This document shows positions 14,872 to 22,053 of a stretch of DNA of 64,000 nt, piece by piece (position 1 is the stretch's first letter; every line of letters begins with the position of its first letter). A program made the position numbers and the translations under genes. A model generated the notes under the pieces. That model was not told where the DNA came from. It worked only from the letters and a program-made list of their open reading frames with translations, and ran no database searches. The DNA comes from Sphaerothrix gracilis. Lineage in GTDB: Bacteria; Cyanobacteriota; Cyanobacteriia; Phormidesmidales; Phormidesmidaceae. Location: positions 62,001 through 126,000 of the forward strand of contig NZ_JASATW010000009.1 in the NCBI RefSeq assembly GCF_030405905.1, written 5' to 3'.

Positions 14872-15876
14872 ATGCATAAACGACTTGTTAATCACTGCAC
14901 TATTGATCTCACGCTGATGCCTCAAGGGCCAGTCTTGGTCAAATCGGGAAAGGAAGGTGCGAACCCGACCAAGCCTGATATGGAATTTGTCGAGACGTAT
15001 CATGCGGGTGGACGTTCAATCTTCTTTCCCGGCAGTTCTCTAAAAGGGGCATTGCGGGCTCACGCCGAACGTATTGTTAGAACCATTGGCAGCGATCAGC
15101 GGCCTCTCAACTTACTCGATTTAGATCCCCAAGCAGATCCCCTAATGCCGCTTTGGGCAACCGATCCTCTGGATCGAAAGAGCTATACCTATCTGGAAAA
15201 GCAGACCGATACTCAGAAAATCTATCGGTGGTCGTCGTTTACGGATCAACTGTTTGGCAGCGTGGCGATCGCCAGTCGCCTCCGCATTGAAGACGCCTAC
15301 CCCGATCCTAAGAAACCTAAACCTCGATTAGAAGAACGCAATGGGGTCGCCATTGATCGGGTGTTTGGTTCTGTTGCGGTTGGTCCATTCAACTATCAAG
15401 TTTGCACCGAGGGGGAATTTCGCACCAAAATCCACCTCAAGAATTTCACACTGGAGCAGCTTGGGTTGCTAGGACTAGTGCTGCGCGATCTCGACGATGG
15501 CTGGTTTGGCTTGGGCTTTGCTAAGTCACGGGGAATGGGGTTAGTTGCCGTCAAATTCAACGAGGCTAGGGTGGAATATCCCGGCTGTGTTATCCGAGAA
15601 GAACAAATTGTCACCCTAGGCAGCAATACCCAGTGGCCATCCATCGCTTTAAAGGGAGCTGGGGCCTTTCTAACCAATAACGAGCGTCAAAGTTATGGAT
15701 TTCCTCCCGATGACGTTTACTTTCTCCGAGAGTACGGCCCCAATGGTATACCGCGTCTTGAAGAGATGCAATACGGCTTGGGGGTTCAGCTTCAGTGGCC
15801 AGAAGGCAACGTCGAGGAACTATTTGAAGCGGCGGTGAGTGCCTGGAGTCGGAGACTGGTGGAGGTTACACAGTGA
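14872..15876 (+). CDS. Cas7-like RAMP (Csm3 family), third
   Basis: A 334-residue RAMP with KSGKEGANPTKPDMEFVE, IFFPGSSLKGALRAHAERIV, the DRVFGSVAVGPFNYQV strand pair and a closing GLGFAKSRGMGLVAVKF. Asp36 (TKPDMEF) stands where Csm3 has its catalytic Asp. Compared with 13587-14438 it has an extra region (residues about 85-130, DPLMPLWATDPLDRK) and a C-terminal extension of about 80 residues, suggesting a thumb insert. Its stop overlaps the csx19 start by GTGA. Confidence 0.87.
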   Translation: MHKRLVNHCTIDLTLMPQGPVLVKSGKEGANPTKPDMEFVETYHAGGRSIFFPGSSLKGALRAHAERIVRTIGSDQRPLNLLDLDPQADPLMPLWATDPLDRKSYTYLEKQTDTQKIYRWSSFTDQLFGSVAIASRLRIEDAYPDPKKPKPRLEERNGVAIDRVFGSVAVGPFNYQVCTEGEFRTKIHLKNFTLEQLGLLGLVLRDLDDGWFGLGFAKSRGMGLVAVKFNEARVEYPGCVIREEQIVTLGSNTQWPSIALKGAGAFLTNNERQSYGFPPDDVYFLREYGPNGIPRLEEMQYGLGVQLQWPEGNVEELFEAAVSAWSRRLVEVTQ

Positions 15877-16358
15877 CCCAAGCCACTGCTGAAAGCTACA
15901 CTGCACTGCAAGGATTTGTCTATATCTCACGGACTACTTTGGATCAGTCTTCTCTCGATCAGTTAATGAGACGTTGCATTACAGGCAGAGCTTGGCACTG
16001 TTTGCGATGGCCCGATCGCACTAGATTCAACTCGGATTTGCCCAGTGACTTTGTCTGCACAGAAGGGCAGGTTTTCAATCAAGACAGAGAGTTCCGCTGG
16101 AAACAACGAGGCGATCGCTATGAGGTACTGTTACTGTCTAGCACTGCTGTTACAGATGCAACTCTAAAGCCACTCGTTCAAGAGCAGGAGTGGTTGATTC
16201 GTGACTTGAATGCCCACTTTTATCCTGAGACAGAAACTAAACTACCGCGAGGCATCCATTATCCAGAGGATCTTGATATTGGTCAGCGATATTTTATCGA
16301 CGGTCAGACGGGCAGTGTGCAATTTGTAGCATTGAGGGGAGTAAAGCGTGGTAAGTAA
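15873..16358 (+). CDS. csx19: Csx19-family protein of the III-D complex
   Basis: 161 residues, GTG start overlapping the previous stop. The features of Csx19 (TIGR03984-like) proteins are visible: CLRWPDRTRFNSDL, then FNQDREFRWKQRGDRYEVLL, the strand pair in which a sequence element describes charged/aromatic residues before an Arg-rich turn, and YFIDGQTGSVQFVALRGVKR at the end. Csx19 is a III-D specific subunit whose exact role is not established; in III-Dv it sits at the complex surface. Start of the next gene lies 11 bases inside this one. Confidence 0.7.
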   Translation: MTQATAESYTALQGFVYISRTTLDQSSLDQLMRRCITGRAWHCLRWPDRTRFNSDLPSDFVCTEGQVFNQDREFRWKQRGDRYEVLLLSSTAVTDATLKPLVQEQEWLIRDLNAHFYPETETKLPRGIHYPEDLDIGQRYFIDGQTGSVQFVALRGVKRGK

Positions 16359-17391
16359 ACGACCCAATCGACCAATCAAGCGATCGCCTCAAACCGCTGA
16401 AGGCCCAGAGAAACCCTATGCGCTGGTACCCTTTCCCCGACAGCGACCGTTTTTGAGAGCCCCCATTGGCCATCACCGCTATGCCGATAACTGCTATCAC
16501 GGAACGCTGCACCTCACCCTGAAGGTATTAACAGCTCTACATGTCTCCACTGGGGTCACGGCGCTTGGAAGTGACGTAGGCAGTCGAGTCCCCCTGATCA
16601 AAACCATGGTGCAGGGTAAAAATGAGCAACTGCTGATTCAGGGCAGTTCGCTCAAAGGCTGTATTCGCGCTATCTACGAAGCCATTACTAACAGCACCTT
16701 AGCCGTCATCACCAATCGCTATCGACAAGAGATCCCCAAAGACCGACTGCCCTGTCGCAGTAAAGAAAGTCTGTGCCCGGCTAGTCAAGTGTTTGGTGCT
16801 CTAGATTGGCAAGGTTTAGTTCGATTCACCGATGCCATCTGCGAATCCACTCAATCTGCTATAGGTTTCATGCCTTCACTTTATCGTCCCCGTCCTGAGG
16901 AACGAAATGCTTACTTTAATAGTAAACAGGCAGCAGGAAGAAAATTTTACTATCACTTTGTTAAAGCTCAAGATGCAGGGAGCAGGGGGATCCCTATCCA
17001 GCAAGCAGGAAGAGAGTATAGCTTTAATACGCATATAAAATTCATTAATCTTTCAGAAGCCCAATTAGGATGTTTACTAATAGCTTTAGGACAAGATCCT
17101 GAATATCCTATTGCTTTAAAGCTTGGATCTGGTAAGCCTATTGGAATGGGAACAGTGATAGTCACTGCCAACTCATTAAGGTTGATTAATTCTTTCCAAA
17201 ACTTAAAAGAACGTTATTCATCTTTCACCCATACAGGGGAACGAATCCTAGATGGTAGGGAGCTTAAGAGCTTTATGAATCACCTCTTTAAAGAAGCTCA
17301 TAAGAATTTGATTGAACAAATGCAGTTAGAAAGACTAACACGAATACTCCTCTATCCTACTGATAGGGAACCGCCGGAAGGCATGTACTAA
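16348..17391 (+). CDS. Cas7-like RAMP with insertion, catalytic Asp apparently absent
   Basis: A 347-residue RAMP, GTG start inside csx19. A basic N-terminal tail (SKRPNRPIKRSPQ) precedes LTALHVSTGVTALGSDVG, then LLIQGSSLKGCIRAIYEA, a long middle region with paired cysteines (CRSKESLCPAS), and ALKLGSGKPIGMGTVIV. At the point where the other three RAMPs have Asp, this one reads VGSRVPLIK, an Arg. This parallels the Cas7-insertion subunit of III-Dv, which caps the 3' side of the guide. Base composition becomes A/T-rich from about 16900 on, as in the following genes. It is the last cas gene of the operon. Confidence 0.8.
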   Translation: MVSKRPNRPIKRSPQTAEGPEKPYALVPFPRQRPFLRAPIGHHRYADNCYHGTLHLTLKVLTALHVSTGVTALGSDVGSRVPLIKTMVQGKNEQLLIQGSSLKGCIRAIYEAITNSTLAVITNRYRQEIPKDRLPCRSKESLCPASQVFGALDWQGLVRFTDAICESTQSAIGFMPSLYRPRPEERNAYFNSKQAAGRKFYYHFVKAQDAGSRGIPIQQAGREYSFNTHIKFINLSEAQLGCLLIALGQDPEYPIALKLGSGKPIGMGTVIVTANSLRLINSFQNLKERYSSFTHTGERILDGRELKSFMNHLFKEAHKNLIEQMQLERLTRILLYPTDREPPEGMY

Positions 17392-17468
17392 AACAGAAAA
17401 AATACAGCTCAAAAGGCATGTTGATAGAAATCTTTAAGGATATTTGAGTGAGAGCGGAGAACTCCAGT

Positions 17469-20114
17469 ATGGATAGCGAAGAATTACATCAAATCATTGA
17501 GGATGCTTTAGAGAATAGATTGACCTCACTGGACTTGTCCGAGAATCAAATAAGTTCCTTGCCGCCAGAATTTGCAAAGCTTCAAAATTTAACGTGCCTT
17601 TACCTTAACAATAATCGTTTGTCTGACTTCCCTGTAGAAATTTTAGGACTTAAAAATCTAAGAGAATTAGACTTGAGCAATAATCAAATAAGCCATGTAT
17701 CAAAAGACATAAAAAAACTAGTTAATTTAGAAGAGCTTAATCTCAGAAGAAACAGTCTTTCTTGTATCCCACAAGAAATCGGAGGGCTTGGAAAACTTAA
17801 AAAATTAGATGTAAGATCTAACCAACTAAAGTCACTTCCCGTCGAACTTGGACAGCTTGAGAATTTAGAATATTTTTTTGTTAGCTATAACAAGATTAGA
17901 ATTATACCTTCAGAAATAAAAAAGCTCCTCAAACTTCGCGAATTTTATATTCGAAATAATTTAATTGAGATATTGCCAGTAGAAATTAAAGATCTTAAAA
18001 GCATTGAGATTCTTCACCTTAGTGGAAATCAATTATTGGTGTTGCCATCAGAGATAAATAAGCTCAAATCTTTGAGGGAACTTCATTTAATTGATAACAA
18101 TCTAAATGTTTTGCCAGTTACTATCGGAGAATTAGATTTAGATGAATTAACGATCAATGGCAATCCCCTTTCATCTCTTCCGCCTGAAATAAGACAACAA
18201 ACGACAGCCGAAATACTCAATTTTTATAGGCAGCAATTTGAACAGGACTCTGCTTACATATATGAAGCTAAACTATTGATTATTGGTGAGCCTGGTGCAG
18301 GTAAGACTACATTAGCGAAAAAAATCATTGATCCATATTACCCACTTGGAGATGAGTCATCTACAGAAGGAATAGAAATTACTCAATGGAATTTTGGTAT
18401 AGAAGAGGACAAGATATTTCGGGTCAACCTTTGGGATTTTGGAGGACAGGAAATTTACTATGCAACGCACAAATTTTTCCTGACCCAACGTTCCTTGTAT
18501 ATTTTGGTTGCAGACAATCGAACTGAAGATACTGATTTCTTTTATTGGCTAAATGTAGTGAAGCTTTTAAGCAATGAAAGTCCTTTGATAATTTTAAAAA
18601 ACAGGAAAAACGGACGCCATCGAGAAATTAATGAGCAGCAACTCAGAGGTCAGTTTTTAAACCTGAAAGAGAATATTTCTGCCAATCTTGCAACAGGTGA
18701 AGGGCTACAAGAAGTCATTGAGAGTAGCAAGTATTACCTCAAGCGGCTAGAGCATATTGGCTCAAGCTTGCCGAGAAACTGGCTTAGAGTACGTGAAAAA
18801 CTGGAAAATGATTCTAGAAATTATATTACTTTAGAAGAGTATTTTAAGCTCTGTGAGGAAAATGGATTTAAAAAACTCAACGATAAACTCCAACTTAGTA
18901 AATATCTCCATGATTTAGGCGTTTGCTTGCATTTTCAAATGGATGAGCTTTTGAAAGATATCATAATACTTAAGCCTGCTTGGGCTACAGATGCAGTATA
19001 CAAAGTACTAGACAGTGAAACTGTTATTAGAAATAGGGGAGCTTTTGATCGCACGAATCTGGATGAAATATGGAATCAGAGCAATTACTTTTTTATGCAA
19101 TCTCAGCTGCTAAGGCTGATGCTTAAATTTAAGCTTTGCTATGAAATTCCTAGCCGACCAGGATTTTTTATTGTACCGGCTCTACTTAGTACTGATCAGC
19201 CTCAGTATTACTGGGATGAGTCTTACAACCTACTTTTACATTACAAATATGATTTCATGCCCAAAGGAATTATCACTAGATTCATTGTGGATATGAATCC
19301 TTTGATTGAAGATCAAAAGCTTGTATGGAAAAATGGGGTAGTACTCAGTAAAGAAAAAACTAAAGCGGAGGTCGTCGAAAACTATCACTATTATAAAGGA
19401 GACGTTTTTATACGTGTTAGTGGTAAGCGAAAGAAAGAATTAATGTCAATTATTAGGCATGAGTTTGACATCATACATAGCTTATTTGAGAAGCTTAAAT
19501 TTTCGGAATTAGTCCCTTGCAATTGCAGTCTCTGTACAAATAACCAGCAGCCAGAGTTTTATCCAATCAAGCTTTTATACAAGTATATTGATGACAAGCA
19601 GGATACTATTGACTGTAGGAATAGTTACGAAAAGATTCAAGTTAGAAGTTTGATTGATGATATAAACTATGAGCCCGAAGAAGATCATCAAGAATTTCAA
19701 GAAGCTCAAGGGGATATTCCGCTAAATGCCCAAAGTGACAAAAATATCGAGATTCATTTGCACAATCAAAACATTCAGGAGAACCCAATGTCTGAAATCA
19801 CACAGAACCACTTTGGCAAAGGAGATAACGTTGCTCGCGACAAAAAAATGTATCAGTTTAACAACTCCCAAGATCTTGCCAAAGCATCCAGAGATATCAA
19901 GGCTTTGCTTGAGCAGTTATCAAAAGACTATCCTAATGAAACGACAGCAATGTTAGGTGCTAGGGCAGTTGACAAAATTGAAAACGATCCTAGTTTGAGG
20001 AAGCGTGTCATAGGTGCCCTGAAGGAAGCGGGAGCAACTGCTATTGAAGAAGCCGTTGATCATCCCGCAGTCAAAATAGTAGTAGCCGGAGTAAAAGGAT
20101 TTACTGAGGCTTAA
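17469..20114 (+). CDS. Leucine-rich repeat Roc-COR GTPase (Roco protein)
   Basis: About 881 residues (ATG 17469 with GCGGAG upstream; a GTG at 17448 adds 7). From about residue 15 to 250 there are ten 23-residue leucine-rich repeats (L-xx-LxLxxNxIxxLPxEI). The Roc GTPase follows: P-loop GEPGAGKTT (273-281) and switch II WDFGGQEIYY (from 322). The usual NKxD is replaced by LKNRKNG, so guanine specificity may be loose. A COR region spans about 430-690. The last 95 residues (ITQNHFGKGDNVARDK, then helices) match a C-terminal module found on many cyanobacterial STAND-type conflict proteins. It follows the last cas gene by 77 bases, same strand. Codon use is A/T-rich, unlike the cas genes. A role as accessory defence switch is inference. 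Confidence 0.85.
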   Translation: MDSEELHQIIEDALENRLTSLDLSENQISSLPPEFAKLQNLTCLYLNNNRLSDFPVEILGLKNLRELDLSNNQISHVSKDIKKLVNLEELNLRRNSLSCIPQEIGGLGKLKKLDVRSNQLKSLPVELGQLENLEYFFVSYNKIRIIPSEIKKLLKLREFYIRNNLIEILPVEIKDLKSIEILHLSGNQLLVLPSEINKLKSLRELHLIDNNLNVLPVTIGELDLDELTINGNPLSSLPPEIRQQTTAEILNFYRQQFEQDSAYIYEAKLLIIGEPGAGKTTLAKKIIDPYYPLGDESSTEGIEITQWNFGIEEDKIFRVNLWDFGGQEIYYATHKFFLTQRSLYILVADNRTEDTDFFYWLNVVKLLSNESPLIILKNRKNGRHREINEQQLRGQFLNLKENISANLATGEGLQEVIESSKYYLKRLEHIGSSLPRNWLRVREKLENDSRNYITLEEYFKLCEENGFKKLNDKLQLSKYLHDLGVCLHFQMDELLKDIIILKPAWATDAVYKVLDSETVIRNRGAFDRTNLDEIWNQSNYFFMQSQLLRLMLKFKLCYEIPSRPGFFIVPALLSTDQPQYYWDESYNLLLHYKYDFMPKGIITRFIVDMNPLIEDQKLVWKNGVVLSKEKTKAEVVENYHYYKGDVFIRVSGKRKKELMSIIRHEFDIIHSLFEKLKFSELVPCNCSLCTNNQQPEFYPIKLLYKYIDDKQDTIDCRNSYEKIQVRSLIDDINYEPEEDHQEFQEAQGDIPLNAQSDKNIEIHLHNQNIQENPMSEITQNHFGKGDNVARDKKMYQFNNSQDLAKASRDIKALLEQLSKDYPNETTAMLGARAVDKIENDPSLRKRVIGALKEAGATAIEEAVDHPAVKIVVAGVKGFTEA

Positions 20115-20196
20115 ATCTGAGTCTTAGATCTAAGCTGTCCTTCGTAATAAGGAATGACTTCATTCTTTAAATTTATGCTATCTATTACTACAGGTC

Positions 20197-20847
20197 ATGA
20201 AGCTTAATCCTTACGATTCGAAAGAACTTACGGATGTGCAATGGTCTATTGCTGACGCTATTGCAAGGCGATTGGTGATTGAAGGGACAGATGTTAATGA
20301 ACTCTGGAAAGTCATTTCTTATCTCAGAGATAGCCAGCATGAAAGTGAGTCGAGTAGGAGACTATTTGATTACTTAAAAGTTTTGGCAAGCCATGGATAC
20401 TCGATAGGGCACAGTAAGCGTACCTTAGTTTATTTTCAAAGTTTATATTCCGTATGTAGTCAGTATTTAGATGCATACCAAGATGATTTACACAAAACGC
20501 TTCAGATTTTAGGTTGGGCAGCCCGTTTAATACTGTATTACAGCAAAGGGGTTCCTACGGGTGAAATTATTGAGCGGCCAGACGATATGCTTATAATTTC
20601 AGAGAGAGAAGCCGAAATTCAAGCAATTACTAGAGCCAGTCAGTTTGCAGTGGGTCAAGAATTAGAAGCCATCGTCACCGGCATCAAAGGCAAAAAAGTA
20701 ACCTACGAGATTTTAGGAAGCATAAGGCTCACTCAGAAAGAACCAAAACTGGCTAGCAAATTGAGTGAAGGGCAATTACTCAAAGTCAGAATCGAAGACT
20801 TACGAGACAATGGAACTCTCAAGCGCGTGAAAGGGTTGACTTTTTGA
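20197..20847 (+). CDS. Unknown protein: helical N-terminal domain, OB/S1-like C-terminal domain
   Basis: 216 residues, not assigned to a named family. Residues 1-130 are all-helical (DVQWSIADAIARRL, LHKTLQILGWAARLILYYSK), of a kind that could mimic a CRISPR small subunit. Residues about 150-216 read FAVGQELEAIVTGIKGKKVT, then YEILGSIRLT and EGQLLKVRIEDLR, an alternation of strands that suggests an OB or S1-like RNA-binding fold. It lies 82 bases after the Roco gene on the same strand, with the same A/T-rich composition, and ends the putative accessory part of the III-D locus. Confidence 0.6.
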   Translation: MKLNPYDSKELTDVQWSIADAIARRLVIEGTDVNELWKVISYLRDSQHESESSRRLFDYLKVLASHGYSIGHSKRTLVYFQSLYSVCSQYLDAYQDDLHKTLQILGWAARLILYYSKGVPTGEIIERPDDMLIISEREAEIQAITRASQFAVGQELEAIVTGIKGKKVTYEILGSIRLTQKEPKLASKLSEGQLLKVRIEDLRDNGTLKRVKGLTF

Positions 20848-21021
20848 GCAAGAGTACCTGATGGCCTCCGTGTTCTTCTAATTGGCCCGCGTCAGAGCGT
20901 CATCAGCACCATCCATACCCTGCACGTCTTGGGCTTTGCTGAGCCGGGGCAGTGGAGTCTTTTGCTGCCGGGGCCACAACCGGGCACCGCCATCAGCATC
21001 CTGACGCGCAAAGTCAACTGA
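20848..21021 (+). pseudogene. 5'-truncated conserved cyanobacterial gene remnant
   Basis: An open frame without start reads LRVLLIGPRQSVISTIHTL, HVLGFAEPGQWSLLLPGP and ISILTRKVN, then TGA at 21019-21021. I recognise this as the conserved body of a small cyanobacterial hypothetical protein of about 65 residues (IGPRQSVxxTIHTLHxLGFAE). The first 10-15 residues are missing; the frame runs directly out of the preceding gene's stop. G/C content returns to the chromosomal level here, so the 3' junction of the A/T-rich island is probably at about 20850. Confidence 0.6.
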
Positions 21022-21066
21022 GCAATACCTTATGCTGATAGTGCTGGCTTAACTGAAGGAGGCGGC

Positions 21067-21162
21067 ATGATTCAAACCGTAGCAGCCCAGCGATCACTCC
21101 ACCTCATCCAGAGAGTTTCCTCCCTTGTTGAAATGACATGCCCTAGCAAGTCATTTCGCTAG
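21067..21162 (+). other. Tiny ORF with strong ribosome site, likely a gene start remnant
   Basis: GAAGGAGGCGGC precedes an ATG and 31 codons (MIQTVAAQRSLHL...). MIQTVAA is a common beginning of small cyanobacterial proteins such as Uma2 nucleases, but the rest does not continue in such a family. An 8-base inverted repeat, GAAATGAC / GTCATTTC, lies at its 3' end (about 21129-21156). Probably debris. Confidence 0.2.
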
Positions 21163-21183
21163 CTTTGATAAAGGCCTGCCATC

Positions 21184-21285
21184 ATGGAAACCATCCCAGA
21201 TTTGAAACGCCTCTATGAGCAAGATTTTGTTGCCTGGTGCGAGGCGATGGTTGCTCAACTTAAGGCTGGGCAAGCTGAGGCTGCA
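21184..21285 (+). pseudogene. DUF29 gene fragment cut by an insertion sequence
   Basis: ATG at 21184 starts METIPDLKRLYEQDFVAWCE, then AMVAQLKAGQA. This is the N-terminus of DUF29 proteins (LYExDFxxWxEATxxxLR), which are about 140-150 residues long. The frame is lost at about 21285 where the IS5-type sequence begins on the other strand. No C-terminal part was found on the other side of the IS remnant. Confidence 0.6.
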
Positions 21286-21740
21286 ATCTGGCAAAGAGAA
21301 GCTTCGCCCCAGCTGGGTCAGAAACATTGGCGGCAGTGACCACTACCATCAGCATCAAGCCCAGCGTATCAACGAGCAGATGCCGCTTGCGTCCTTTGAC
21401 TTGCTTGCCACCATCAAAACCGACTGCTTGATGACTCAGAGAGCCAAGCTTGACCGATTGGGAATCGATGATAGCCACGCTGGCACTGCTGTGACGAGAG
21501 TGTTTCAGGCGTACCCACTGCCGTAAGTAGCGATGGATACGTTCCCAGGTGCCGTCTATGCACCAGTTACGCAAGTAGCTATAGAGTGTCTGTCAGGCGG
21601 GAAAGTCAGCAGGCAGCATCCGCCAGCTACAGCCTGAAACCAAAACATAGAAGATGGCATTGAGCACCGCTTGCATATCAACTCGGCGGGGTCTGCCGCC
21701 TAACTTGGCAGCGGGAATATAGGGAGCGATGAGCTGCCAA
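21260..21740 (-). mobile_element. Remnant of an IS5-family (IS427-like) transposase
   Basis: The main frame (21260-21574) includes WERIHRYLRQWVRL, the first catalytic segment SVAIIDSQSVK, GFDGGKQVKGRKRHLLVDTL and VVVTAANVSDPAGAK, as in the DDE domain of IS5/IS427 transposases. Upstream, 21575 to about 21690 in the same or a neighbouring frame reads LNAIFYVLVSGCSWRMLP, with a stop (TGA) at about 21593. Both ends are missing: the final catalytic Glu region is gone and the N-terminus runs into a local inverted repeat, TGCCGCCTAACTTGGCAG (about 21692) against its complement at about 21734. The element is not functional. Confidence 0.8.
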
Positions 21741-22053
21741 GTTAGGCGGCAGTGAGATTACTGGGATAGGATTTGAAGGTAGCTTTCATGCGACTGTCTA
21801 GTGTTTTTTGGACTGACAGCCTATGTCATGAAAGCTTTTTTACTTTTCAAACGCCCTCTCATGACCTTACTCCAATTTTTAGGAAATCTCACCATCTTTG
21901 AGAAGTTAAGCAAAGAGGTCTGATTTATCTATGTAGGATGCATTTCGAATTCGCTCAATGCTCAATCCGTTGCTTGGCAGAGGGTTGAGCGAAGTCGTTT
22001 GGCTCAATAGGATAGAATTGCTCGCTAATGTATTACAGCCAACAGGACTTTCT

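Noticed and set aside
21692..21755. 18-base inverted repeat as ends of the IS5 element
   Set aside because: Both arms lie on the same side of the transposase remnant, so they cannot be its two termini; rather a local inversion or duplication.
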